Source: Nocardiopsis dassonvillei subsp. dassonvillei DSM 43111 (GTDB lineage: Bacteria; Actinomycetota; Actinomycetes; Streptosporangiales; Streptosporangiaceae). From it: a stretch of 64,000 bases of DNA. The stretch lies in contig NC_014211.1 of the NCBI RefSeq assembly GCF_000092985.1, positions 434,001 to 498,000 on the forward strand. The letters are read 5' to 3'. Shown here in pieces: positions 16,751 to 24,232 of the stretch. The notes below the pieces were generated by a model. That model saw only the letters and a program-made list of their open reading frames with translations, searched no databases and was not told where the DNA came from. The number at the start of each line of letters is the position of its first letter. Position 1 is the stretch's first letter. The position numbers were made by a program, and so were the translations under genes.

Positions 16751-16768
16751 TACTCGACCATACGAGTA
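16751..16768. promoter_or_regulatory. Operator O1, upstream of gntR (YACTYG-N6-CRAGTR)
   Basis: TACTCG-ACCATA-CGAGTA is a perfect 6-bp inverted repeat with a 6-bp spacer, 22 bp before the gntR start codon. Two further sites of the same design flank the pra-like promoter, so it is very probably an autoregulatory site of the GntR protein. Confidence 0.75.
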
Positions 16769-16790
16769 CTAGAGTCACCAGGTGGACATC

Positions 16791-17522
16791 ATGTCGAGTC
16801 TGGAGTTCGCTCCGCCCAAGTACGTACAGATCGTGCGGGCGATCCAAGAGCGCATCGAGGACGGTACCTATCCGGTGGGGGAGATGCTTCCCTCCGAGTC
16901 GCGGATGGTGCGCGAGTTCGGGGCCGGGCGCTCCACGGTCGTGCGGGCCCTACAGATCCTGAGCATGCAGGGGTGGATCGACCGCGAGCACGGACGCGGG
17001 TCCTTCGTGCGCGGCGTCCCGCAACAGGGCTCCGAACGCTCCCACGCGGGGGCCAGTGCCTTCGACGCCTCCGAGGAGGCCAAGCGCAACCGCATCCTGA
17101 CCGCCGGACGCGCCCCGGCCTCCGCCGCCGTGGCCGAGGCGATCGGTGTGCCCGAGGGCTCCCCGGCGATCATGCGTCAACGCCTGGTCCTGGACGAGGG
17201 CGAACCGAGTGAGCTGGTCACCCTGTGGTTCCCCCTGGACGTGGCCGAGGGAACCGACCTGGGCGAGACGCAGCCGATCAGCATTGGCGCACGCGAACAC
17301 GTGCAGATGGTCAAGCAGCTCCGGCCCTCCAAGGTCGTCGAACGGCTCTGCGCACGCCTGGCCACCGGCGTTGAACGCGAACCCCTGGGGCTGGACGAGG
17401 GCACTCCGGTCCTGGGCATCACCGCGCGGATACTCGATGCCTCCGGGGACGTGATCGCCGTCGCTGAGGTGGTGCTCCCCGGTGACCTGCACGAACTGGA
17501 GGACTCCTACCCGGCCGTGTAG
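16791..17522 (+). CDS. GntR/UTRA-family repressor (KorSA-like)
   Basis: 243 residues. Residues 5-75 are a GntR winged helix (PPKYVQIVRAIQERIEDGTYPVGEMLPSE; EFGAGRSTVVRALQILSMQGWIDREHGRGSFV). From about 95 on is a UTRA effector-binding domain (APASAAVAEAIGVPEGSPAIMRQRLVL). By position and family it corresponds to the KorSA repressor of pSAM2, which controls its own gene and pra. ATG 16791 is preferred over GTG 16782 because CCAGGTGG is 5-6 nt before it. The bound ligand, if any, is unknown. Confidence 0.85.
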   Translation: MSSLEFAPPKYVQIVRAIQERIEDGTYPVGEMLPSESRMVREFGAGRSTVVRALQILSMQGWIDREHGRGSFVRGVPQQGSERSHAGASAFDASEEAKRNRILTAGRAPASAAVAEAIGVPEGSPAIMRQRLVLDEGEPSELVTLWFPLDVAEGTDLGETQPISIGAREHVQMVKQLRPSKVVERLCARLATGVEREPLGLDEGTPVLGITARILDASGDVIAVAEVVLPGDLHELEDSYPAV

Positions 17523-17549
17523 ACGCGACTCCAAGACCGGCCACATATC

Positions 17550-17567
17550 CACTTGTACGGACGAGTG
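17550..17567. promoter_or_regulatory. Operator O2 (YACTYG-N6-CRAGTR)
   Basis: CACTTG-TACGGA-CGAGTG lies 28 bp after the gntR stop and 72 bp before the pra-like start. It shares layout and consensus with O1 and O3. Confidence 0.7.
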
Positions 17568-17588
17568 TGGCCGGTTATTCTTAGGCTC

Positions 17589-17606
17589 CACTCGACCGGT
17601 CAAGTA
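17589..17606. promoter_or_regulatory. Operator O3 (YACTYG-N6-CRAGTR)
   Basis: CACTCG-ACCGGT-CAAGTA lies 33 bp before the pra-like start codon, where bound repressor would block transcription. It is 39 bp from O2 centre to centre, close to four helical turns, allowing cooperative binding on one face. Confidence 0.7.
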
Positions 17607-17638
17607 GTTGAGTGAACATCACAAGGAAGGTTGTTCAG

Positions 17639-18049
17639 ATGGCTATTCAGGGTGCGTTGCCGGTGGCGTTCGGGACGGTGTTCCCGCACGGTGCGTTCGC
17701 GTTGGGGGTGGAGGCGATCACCGACTTCGAGACCAAGCGGCCCCAGCTCGACAAGGACAGCGGGCTTCCGCTGTGGGCGGTGGACGTGATCGACGCCGAC
17801 CCCGAGGCGCGCGGCAAGGCCAAGTCGGTCAAGGTCAAGGTCGCCGCCGAGGTCTGCCCGACCCTCCCGGACGAGGTCCCGGGGCTGCCGTTCCGGCCGA
17901 TCGAGTTCGAGGTGATGGCGGTCATGCCCTACGTGGACGACTCCGGCCGCCGCCCCCGGGTGGCGTACTCGCTGCGCGCCCGTGGCGTGAAGGCTCCCGG
18001 TGGCGTGGCCGGTGGTCGCCGCGCTCCGGCTGCGAAGGACGCCGCCTGA
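17639..18049 (+). CDS. Pra-like replication/integration/excision activator
   Basis: 136 residues beginning AIQGALPVAFGTVFPHGAFALGVEAITDF, then GLPLWAVDVIDADPEARGKAKSVKVKVAAEV and GLPFRPIEFEVMAVMPYVDD. This matches proteins annotated in AICEs as plasmid replication, integration and excision activator, the role of Pra in pSAM2. ATG 17639 follows GGAAGG. Two GntR-type operators precede it, fitting repression by the KorSA-like protein. Raised expression would switch the element from quiescence to excision and replication. The functional statement is from family knowledge. Confidence 0.8.
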   Translation: MAIQGALPVAFGTVFPHGAFALGVEAITDFETKRPQLDKDSGLPLWAVDVIDADPEARGKAKSVKVKVAAEVCPTLPDEVPGLPFRPIEFEVMAVMPYVDDSGRRPRVAYSLRARGVKAPGGVAGGRRAPAAKDAA

Positions 18050-18146
18050 CCCTCGACATGTAAGCGGGGCGGCCTGGTGCTCCAACACCTCGGCCGCCCC
18101 TGAATCCCTCCTGCGACTGCGAAATCTCAGAAGAGGTGTCTTCAGT

Positions 18147-18401
18147 ATGTCCGATTACCCCCGCGACCTGTCCGGGTTGAGCGGCCCGGAACTGGTCCGT
18201 CTGCTGCTGGACGCGACCAACCCCCCGCCCACCACCGACATCGAGCGCGTGGAGTTCTTCGACTTCAAGGCCCGGGTGTTCGCCACGATCGCGGACCGGG
18301 ATGAGAACCCCGCCGCCGCGACCTTCGCCGCCCGTGCTCGCTCCGACCGTGACCGGCTCCTGGCCCAGATCGAGAAGCAGAAGCGGGGTGGCCAGCGATG
18401 A
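18147..18401 (+). CDS. AICE small acidic/basic protein
   Basis: 84 residues: DLSGLSGPELVRLLLDATN, DIERVEFFDFKARVFATIAD, then FAARARSDRDRLLAQIEKQKRG. It is all-helical by composition and has no known domain. Such proteins usually lie between pra and traB in AICEs. AGAGGTG precedes the ATG, and the stop overlaps the translocase start by 4 bp (ATGA), indicating a pra-small gene-tra operon. Confidence 0.65.
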   Translation: MSDYPRDLSGLSGPELVRLLLDATNPPPTTDIERVEFFDFKARVFATIADRDENPAAATFAARARSDRDRLLAQIEKQKRGGQR

Positions 18402-19828
18402 TGCGCCAACCCAAGGTGGGGGCCGCTCAGTCCTCCCCGACCCTTCCCACCCCGGCCCAGGGCGTGCGGTGGACGACACCGATCGTGGAAACCCCCGGGA
18501 TCGTCGTCCTGGCCTCGTGGATCTGGCGGCTGGTGCGGTTCCTTCTCACCCTGCCGTTCCGGTTCCCCGTCATGGTCGCCTGCCTCGCCTCGTCGGCGGG
18601 GGTGTGGTGGTGGCTGGACTGGCCCGGCCTCGCCTGCCTGTGGGGTACCGCTGCCGTGGTCTCCCTTATCTGGTGGCGCACCTGGCCCGGCTCCTACCGC
18701 GCCTGTGTCACCCTGCGTCTGCTGGCGTGGTGGCGGCATCTGTTCGTCTACAAGCGGCACTGGCAGCCGGTGTTGGTGATCTCCGGGTTGGCTGAGTCCT
18801 ACCAGGAACGCCGCTACCTGCCCCGCATCCGCCGCGTTCGATGCAACTCCTGGGCCGACTACGTCCGCGTCTCCCTCGTCGCCGGAACCTCTCCGGACGA
18901 CTTCGAGCACCGCGTCACCGAGCTGGCGCACGGGTTCGCCGCGCCTTCCTGCCGTGTGGTGGTCAACGGTCCCCGGGACATCACGTTGGAGTTCCCCCGA
19001 CGTGACACCTTGGCCGAACCCCTGGACGCCCTGCCCGTCCCTGACTCTCCGGATCTGGACGCGCTCCCGGTCGGCCAGCGCGAGGACGGCTCACCCTGGT
19101 TGCTGCGGTTGCACGGAACCCACGTGCTCGTGGTCGGGGTGACCGGGGCCGGCAAGGGATCGGTGATCTGGTCCACCATCCGCGCCATGCTCCCCGCCCT
19201 GGCCGACGGCACTGCGCAGGTGTGGGCGATCGACCCCAAGCGCATGGAACTGGCCTACGGCCGCGACCTGTTCACCCGCTACGCCGACACGGGCGAATCC
19301 GCGGTGGCCCTGCTCGAAAAGGCAGTAGCGCAGATGCAGGAGCGGGCCGAACGCTACGCGGGCAAACAGCGCTCCCACATCCCGACCACCGATGACCCCT
19401 TCGTCGTGGTCCTGCTCGATGAGGTCGCCTTTCTGACCGCCTATCACCCCGACCGCGACGTGCGCCGTCGCGCGGAGAACGCGATCGCCACGCTGACCTC
19501 ACAGGGCCGTTCGGTCGGCTTCGCCGTGCTGGCGGCGTTGCAGGACCCGCGCAAGGAGGTCATGAACCTGCGCAACCTCTTCCCCGACAAGGTCGCCCTG
19601 CGCCTGGACGAGGCATCGCAGGTGGACATGGTCCTCGGCGAAGGCGCACGTGAACGGGGTGCGGAAGCCCACCTGATCGACCCCACCCTTCCCGGGGTGG
19701 CCTACGTCCGTCTGGAAGGCTCTCCGTCCCCGGTGCGGGTCCGGGCCGCCTACGTCGCGGACGAGGACATCACAACCATGGTGGACAACTACGGGGTGGG
19801 CTTTTCCTCGGATGGAGGGGCAGCCTGA
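18398..19828 (+). CDS. FtsK/SpoIIIE-type DNA translocase (TraB/TraSA)
   Basis: 476 residues. Two hydrophobic segments near 57-73 and 78-94 anchor it in the membrane. The motor domain has Walker A GVTGAGKGS (247-255) and Walker B FVVVLLDEVAFL (335-346), then ALQDPRKEVMNLRNLFPDKVALRLDE typical of FtsK-like motors. In AICEs this single protein moves double-stranded DNA between hyphae, so no relaxase is needed. It lies in an operon with the pra-like gene. A C-terminal winged helix such as in TraB is not obvious. Confidence 0.92.
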   Translation: MMRQPKVGAAQSSPTLPTPAQGVRWTTPIVETPGIVVLASWIWRLVRFLLTLPFRFPVMVACLASSAGVWWWLDWPGLACLWGTAAVVSLIWWRTWPGSYRACVTLRLLAWWRHLFVYKRHWQPVLVISGLAESYQERRYLPRIRRVRCNSWADYVRVSLVAGTSPDDFEHRVTELAHGFAAPSCRVVVNGPRDITLEFPRRDTLAEPLDALPVPDSPDLDALPVGQREDGSPWLLRLHGTHVLVVGVTGAGKGSVIWSTIRAMLPALADGTAQVWAIDPKRMELAYGRDLFTRYADTGESAVALLEKAVAQMQERAERYAGKQRSHIPTTDDPFVVVLLDEVAFLTAYHPDRDVRRRAENAIATLTSQGRSVGFAVLAALQDPRKEVMNLRNLFPDKVALRLDEASQVDMVLGEGARERGAEAHLIDPTLPGVAYVRLEGSPSPVRVRAAYVADEDITTMVDNYGVGFSSDGGAA

Positions 19829-20001
19829 TGTTGGTACTTCTTCGCTTCCTGCCATGCCCCGACCAAGAACACCGCGAAGAACAGGGTGTTGAACACGAAG
19901 AGCAGACCCGGCATGACCTGGCCGTGGCTAAGCGACAGTACCGACGCGGTCAGGCTGAGCACGGTCGTCACAAGCAGGAACGGCACCAACCACGGTTTCA
20001 T
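19789..20001 (-). CDS. Small two-TM membrane protein, antisense to the transfer operon
   Basis: 70 residues on the strand opposite all neighbouring transfer genes. Two membrane helices (WLVPFLLVTTVLSLTASVLSL and MPGLLFVFNTLFFAVFLVGAW) are followed by a charged tail. AGAGGTCAG directly precedes the ATG at 20001. Its last 40 bp overlap the 3' end of the translocase gene tail to tail. Opposite-strand frames here give no plausible protein. It could be a Spd-like spread protein or an immunity/entry-exclusion factor. That is a guess. Confidence 0.55.
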   Translation of the reverse strand: MKPWLVPFLLVTTVLSLTASVLSLSHGQVMPGLLFVFNTLFFAVFLVGAWQEAKKYQHQAAPPSEEKPTP

Positions 20002-20036
20002 CTGACCTCTGCTTTGGTCGTTCGAGGGGGCGCCTG

Positions 20037-21743
20037 ATGCCCACTCCCACCGGTAAGACAACCCGGGCCGAACGGCTCGCGCAACCGCTCGCCCGTGAGG
20101 TGGCCGAACAGGTCGCCGCCGACCACGGCGTGTGCATCCGCCCCGTGTCCCTTCGACGCACCAACATCGCCACAGGTGCCGCCGAGGTGATCGACGTTCC
20201 GTGCGGGTCCACGCTTGAATCGCGGTGTCCGGCCTGCGCCAAGAGGAAGCGCAGCCTTCGCCGCTCTCAGTGTGAAGAGGGCTGGCACCTGGTTACCGAA
20301 CCTGTGGTGGAGCCTGATCCGCCGTCCGAGGAACAACGCGGTTGGGTGGAACAGCGGGCGTTGGTCACCGCCGAACGGGATCGCCTCGCTGCCACCGGGG
20401 TCGCTGACCCGGAACAGCTCTCGGCGCTGGATGCGGCGATCGCGGACCTGGACGAGGAGATCACCGCCTCCGGTCTTCGAGGTTCGGTCACCCGCTCCGG
20501 CGACTCCTCGGGTTCGTCGGGGCCGCGTCGGGTGCGCTCGACCAAACGCCGTCAGGACGTGCCCGACCTTCCCAAGCGACCTATGACGAGGAAGACGGTC
20601 GGGCGGGCCTTCACTGACCCGGCCTCGGGCAAGGTGTTTCGGCCCTCGCTGTTCATCACCCTGACGTTGGACTCCTACGGGCGGGTGCGCTCGGACGGCA
20701 CCCCGGTCGATCCCTCCACGTACGACTACCGGCGGGCCGCCCGGGACACCCTGCACTTCTCCAAGCTGGTGGATCGGTTCGTGCAGAACCTGCGCCGCGT
20801 GGCCGGGTTCGATGTCCAGTACTTCGCCGCCGTGGAACCCCAACGACGGTTGGCCCCGCACCTGCACATGGCCACACGCGGCACCATCCCCCGGGCAGAG
20901 CTGCGCCAGATCGCCGCCGCGACCTACCACCAGGTGTGGTGGCCTACCGCCGACCGCGTCGTCTTCGACGGTGACCACCTGCCGGTCTGGGACGAGGACG
21001 CGGGTACCTATCTCGACCCGACCACCGGGGAAGTCCTGCCCACGTGGGACGAGGCACTGGACGCCCTCGACGACGACCCGGACGCGGAGCCTCATCACGT
21101 GGTGCGCTTCGGCCGACAGGTGGACGCCAAGGGTGTGGTCGCGGGCTCGGAGGACGCTTCGCGGTGTGTGCGCTACCTGGCCAAGTACCTGACCAAGGAC
21201 ATCGCCGACTGCCACCAGGTGGAGACCACCCGACAGGAACAGCACGTGGACCGGCTCCTCGACGCCCTGCGCTTCGAACCGTGCTCGCCTCGATGCGCGA
21301 ACTGGCTGCGCTACGGCATCCAACCCGACGACGCCAAACCGGGACAGCGCCCCGGGTTCTGCCGGTCCAAGGCCCATCGCCGCGAACACCTGGGCTACGC
21401 GGGCCGCCGCGTCCTGGTCTCGCGCAAGTGGTCCGGCAAGACTCTGGCCGACCACAAGGCGGACCGGCTCGCCTGGGTCCTCAACGCCCTCGGAATTAAC
21501 GGCGTTAATAGCGACCCCGCCAACGAGGACCAAGGCGAGGAGGACACTCCGCGTCCCCCCGTGCTGTCCTCGGTCGCCTCGGGCTCCTTCGAGTGGGAGT
21601 TGGCCCGGCCCACCGACCCCGACGTGGCTCCTCGGGAGCAACGCCTCCTGCGCGCGGTGGGCGAAGCCCTCAAACGCCGTGCCCAACTCGACGCGGCACG
21701 GCGGAACGATCTTTCGGCAATCCACGGAAGCAGGACGGCATGA
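20037..21743 (+). CDS. RepSA-type replication initiator
   Basis: 568 residues. A cysteine cluster near the start (CPACAKRKRSLRRSQC, 64-79) resembles a zinc finger. The catalytic region has FITLTLDSYGRV (206-217), AAVEPQRRLAPHLHM with the HUH-type metal motif HLH at 275-277, and RYLAKYLTKD near 385. These are the motifs of rolling-circle initiators of AICEs (pSAM2 RepSA). It should nick the element's double-strand origin after excision. It overlaps xis by 4 bp and so forms a rep-xis-int operon. The origin itself was not located. Confidence 0.9.
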   Translation: MPTPTGKTTRAERLAQPLAREVAEQVAADHGVCIRPVSLRRTNIATGAAEVIDVPCGSTLESRCPACAKRKRSLRRSQCEEGWHLVTEPVVEPDPPSEEQRGWVEQRALVTAERDRLAATGVADPEQLSALDAAIADLDEEITASGLRGSVTRSGDSSGSSGPRRVRSTKRRQDVPDLPKRPMTRKTVGRAFTDPASGKVFRPSLFITLTLDSYGRVRSDGTPVDPSTYDYRRAARDTLHFSKLVDRFVQNLRRVAGFDVQYFAAVEPQRRLAPHLHMATRGTIPRAELRQIAAATYHQVWWPTADRVVFDGDHLPVWDEDAGTYLDPTTGEVLPTWDEALDALDDDPDAEPHHVVRFGRQVDAKGVVAGSEDASRCVRYLAKYLTKDIADCHQVETTRQEQHVDRLLDALRFEPCSPRCANWLRYGIQPDDAKPGQRPGFCRSKAHRREHLGYAGRRVLVSRKWSGKTLADHKADRLAWVLNALGINGVNSDPANEDQGEEDTPRPPVLSSVASGSFEWELARPTDPDVAPREQRLLRAVGEALKRRAQLDAARRNDLSAIHGSRTA

Positions 21744-21949
21744 GTGCGACGACGGCGACCCCGGCCGTTCCGGAACAGCGTCGGGACCACGGCCTGTGGT
21801 CGGTGAAGGACACGGCCTCCTTCCTGCGCGTTCCGCCCAAGACGCTCTACGAGTGGCGCTACAGGGGCGACGGTCCGCCCTCCCACCGCGTCGGCCGGTA
21901 CGTGCGCTACGTGCCCGCCGAGGTCCACGCCTGGGTCCTGGCCCAGTAA
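21740..21949 (+). CDS. xis: Excisionase, MerR/BldC-like helix-turn-helix
   Basis: 69 residues. LWSVKDTASFLRVPPKTLYEWRYRGDGPPSHRVGRYVRYVPAEVHAWV is the winged helix-turn-helix of AICE excisionases. It starts within the rep stop (ATGA) and lies 22 bp before int, the classic rep-xis-int arrangement. Together with integrase it should recombine attL and attR to release the circle. Several in-frame starts further upstream fall inside rep and are rejected. Confidence 0.88.
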   Translation: MSATTATPAVPEQRRDHGLWSVKDTASFLRVPPKTLYEWRYRGDGPPSHRVGRYVRYVPAEVHAWVLAQ

Positions 21950-21971
21950 CCCACGGAAAGGAGACACCCCC

Positions 21972-23171
21972 ATGGCTCGCGCGTGGGTCTACGACCGCAC
22001 CAAGGACAGGGCGTACACGGAGGCGGTGAGCAAGGCCAAGGCGTCCAAGCGCACTCCGCCCGGCCGGTGGTGGGTCCGCTACTACGACCCCTCCGGGAAG
22101 ATCAAGAGCGGCGGCGTCTTCCAGAAGAAGCCGGACGCGGAGAAGAAGCGGACCGAGATCGAGAACAGCCTTCACGAGGGCTCCTACCGCAACCCCCATG
22201 ACGCCAAGGTCACCGTGGCGGAGATGGCGGAGAAGTGGCTCATCACCCGCACGGACATCAAACGATCCACGTGGTGGCAGTACCGGGCGGTCCTGGACAA
22301 CCACGTGCTGCCGCGCTGGGGAGACCTGCGCCTCTCGGCAGTCCACGCCGAGGACGTGGCCGTGTGGGTGGCCCATCTCCAGAAGCCCCGGGACGAGGGC
22401 GGTAGCAACCTGGGGGCCTCGCAGACCCGGCACGCGCACGTCGTGCTGTCGATGGTCCTGGGCTGGTGCGTCCCCCGGCGCATTCCCTTCAACCCGGCCA
22501 AGGGCGTACCGCTGCCCAAGCCCAGTGAGGCCGAACACGTCTACCTCGACCACGCCCAGGTGGAGGCGCTGGCCGACGCCTCCCTGACGCTGCGCACCAA
22601 GTACGGGCAGGAACTCGCCTCGGCCAGGGTGAGCCGGGCGCTCGTCCTGCTCCTGGCCTACACCGGCATGCGATGGAGTGAGGCCGCCGCGCTGCGCGTG
22701 GGAAGGGTGGACCTGGACCGGCGGCGGGTGCGGGTCGTCGTGACCTTCGCCGAGGTGGACGGCAGGCTCGTCGAACAGCCCCCGAAGAACGGCAGGTTCC
22801 GGACCGTGCCGGTTCCCCGGTCCCTCGTCCCCGAACTGCGGCCCTTCGTGAAGGGGCGGCCGGATGACGCGCTGGTCTTCACCACCAGGCGGGGCGCTCC
22901 GCTGCGCATCCGGAACTGGCGCAACCGTGAGTTCGCCCTGGCGGTGAAGGTGGTCGGGCTCGACGGCATGGGGCTGACCCCCCACAAGCTCCGGCACACC
23001 GCCGCGTCCCTGGCGATCGCGGCCGGTGCGGACGTCAAGGTCGTGCAGGCCATGCTCGGCCACAAGACGGCGACCATGACCCTGGACCGGTACGGGCACC
23101 TGTTCCCGGACCGCCTGGACGAGGTGGCCGACGCGATGGACGCCGCCCGTCTGCGGGTCCTCGCCGCCTGA
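21972..23171 (+). CDS. int: Tyrosine integrase
   Basis: 399 residues. The N-terminus includes an arm-binding-like domain (GRWWVRYYDPSGKIKSGGVFQKKPDAE, about 31-57) and a SAM-like core-binding domain (TVAEMAEKWL..., 81-170). The catalytic set is complete: R234 in AYTGMRWSEAAAL, H338 and R341 in HKLRHTAASL, H364 in MLGHK, and Y374 in LDRYGHLF. A Shine-Dalgarno AAAGGAGA precedes the ATG. Its gene ends 121 bp from attR, as usual for elements using a tRNA 3' end. It integrates the element into tRNA-Ser. Confidence 0.95.
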   Translation: MARAWVYDRTKDRAYTEAVSKAKASKRTPPGRWWVRYYDPSGKIKSGGVFQKKPDAEKKRTEIENSLHEGSYRNPHDAKVTVAEMAEKWLITRTDIKRSTWWQYRAVLDNHVLPRWGDLRLSAVHAEDVAVWVAHLQKPRDEGGSNLGASQTRHAHVVLSMVLGWCVPRRIPFNPAKGVPLPKPSEAEHVYLDHAQVEALADASLTLRTKYGQELASARVSRALVLLLAYTGMRWSEAAALRVGRVDLDRRRVRVVVTFAEVDGRLVEQPPKNGRFRTVPVPRSLVPELRPFVKGRPDDALVFTTRRGAPLRIRNWRNREFALAVKVVGLDGMGLTPHKLRHTAASLAIAAGADVKVVQAMLGHKTATMTLDRYGHLFPDRLDEVADAMDAARLRVLAA

Positions 23172-23178
23172 CCGGTGA

Positions 23179-23252
23179 ACGGCGAAGGCCGGTGGCTACC
23201 CGGGCCGTGTGCGATGAATGTGCTACGGGCCCGGACCACCGGCCTTCGCCGT
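23179..23252. terminator. Hairpin between int and attR
   Basis: The 17-bp arms ACGGCGAAGGCCGGTGG (23179-23195) and 23236-23252 are exact complements. The 40-nt loop contains the arm-type motif at 23208-23223 and GGGCC-rich half-repeats. It can end int transcription and, from the other side, tRNA-Ser transcription, replacing the terminator lost by integration. It could also be a protein-binding site in excision. Confidence 0.6.
23208..23223. repeat. Candidate integrase arm-type site, right
   Basis: TGTGCGATGAATGTGC, identical to 10719-10734, lies in the loop of the 17-bp hairpin, 68 bp from attR. Confidence 0.5.
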
Positions 23253-23291
23253 GTTCCGTGGAAGGCTCCCACCTGGGGAAACTCCCCGATT

Positions 23292-23329
23292 CTGCGGAGG
23301 GTGTGGGATTTGAACCCACGAAGTCCCGT
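23292..23329. repeat. attR
   Basis: The second copy of the 38-bp direct repeat, forming the 3' end of the intact tRNA-Ser gene. The element therefore restores the gene on integration. Confidence 0.93.
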
Positions 23330-23383
23330 CAAGGACTTGGTGCTTTTCAAGAGCACTGCACTCGGCCGCTATGCGAACCCTCC
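23295..23383 (-). tRNA. tRNA-Ser(UGA)
   Basis: Read on the minus strand, the acceptor GGAGGGT pairs with ACCCTCC. The anticodon stem GTGCT/AGCAC encloses loop CTTGAAA, giving anticodon UGA. The T-loop GTTCAAATC is present, and the long variable arm and 89-nt length fit a class II tRNA-Ser. No CCA is encoded. It is the integration target: the T-arm and acceptor 3' strand coincide with attR. Confidence 0.95.
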
Positions 23384-23509
23384 CCGCGGAGAGCGGATCT
23401 CCGCCACGTCATGGTAGCCCACACCCCTCCGCCCGCGCGGCCCGCCCGGGAACACGTTTGCGTCCACCGACATCCGTGGGGTGGCGCCCATAGGTTACCC
23501 GGCAGTAAC

Positions 23510-23986
23510 ATGAGCGCCATGGCACACATGAACCCCGAGACGGCGGAAGCGGTCAAGGCCGGTTTCCTGGCCGCGGTCCCCTTCGTCCGGACCCTCGGCC
23601 TGACCTTCACCGAGCTGGACCACGGGCGCGCCGTCATGCGCCTGCCCGACAACGCGGACCACCACAACCACGTCGGCGGCCCCCACGCGGGCGCCATGTT
23701 CACCCTGGCCGAGTCCGCCTCCGGCGCCATCATCATCGGCACCTTCGGCGACCAGCTCGACCGCGCCGTACCCCTGCCGACCACCTCCACGATCGACTTC
23801 CTCAAGATCGCGACGGGCGACCTGACCGCCGAGGCCGTCCTGGGCCGTCCGCGCGAGGAGATCATCGCCGAGCTGGACGAGGGCAGGCGCCCCGAGTTCC
23901 CCATCGACGTCGAGCTGCGCACCGAGGACGGCACCGTCACCGGTCGCATGAGCATCACCTGGACCCTGCGCCCCAACCGCAAGTAG
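23510..23986 (+). CDS. DUF4442/PaaI-like hotdog thioesterase family protein
   Basis: 158 residues of a hotdog-fold protein: FLAAVPFVRTLGLTFTELDHGRAVMRLPDNADHHNHVGGPHAGAMFTLAESASGAIIIG (about 17-75), with the HNHVGGPHAGAMFTLAE helix typical of PaaI/DUF4442 acyl-CoA thioesterases, and STIDFLKIATGDLTAEA later. It probably hydrolyses an acyl-CoA, of unknown identity. TAGGTT at 23491 is a plausible -10, giving a short or absent leader before ATG 23510. An internal ATG at 23519 is an alternative. It lies just outside the element, upstream of the second dnaN. Confidence 0.85.
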   Translation: MSAMAHMNPETAEAVKAGFLAAVPFVRTLGLTFTELDHGRAVMRLPDNADHHNHVGGPHAGAMFTLAESASGAIIIGTFGDQLDRAVPLPTTSTIDFLKIATGDLTAEAVLGRPREEIIAELDEGRRPEFPIDVELRTEDGTVTGRMSITWTLRPNRK

Positions 23987-24232
23987 AGCCACTGGAGACA
24001 CAACCGTCACGTTCCCGGCCGGGCCCGCTCGCGTTCGGTGCCCGGCCGGAACCCTCGGCGCTGTCGGCCCCGCCCCGTCCCCGGCCCCTGCCCCCCGCGG
24101 GCCGCGCCCGGTCAGCGCTTCGCGACGCCTTCTCCCAGGTCGGGCCGTGCCCACGGTCGCGTTCGAAGGGGGCGAATGTCGTCACCGCTGGGTACGTTGT
24201 CGGCAACGACAGCGCTACGAGGAGGCCTCACC

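Larger units (their letters stand above)
10575..23329. mobile_element. Actinomycete integrative and conjugative element (AICE, pSAM2 type)
   Basis: The element is bounded by identical 38-bp att repeats (10575-10612 and 23292-23329), the right one forming the 3' part of an intact tRNA-Ser. It carries tyrosine integrase, excisionase, a RepSA-type rolling-circle initiator, an FtsK/TraB double-stranded DNA translocase, a Pra-like activator and a GntR repressor. This is the module set and order of pSAM2-like AICEs, which excise, replicate and transfer double-stranded DNA between mycelia. Accessory cargo is an AT-rich DUF262-HEPN cassette and an XRE-flavoprotein pair. All core genes look intact, so it may be functional. 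Its length is about 12.75 kb. Confidence 0.93.

Noticed and set aside
19998-23099. 1033-codon minus-strand frame across rep, xis and int
   Set aside because: Antisense shadow; the plus strand has complete, motif-bearing genes with correct starts.
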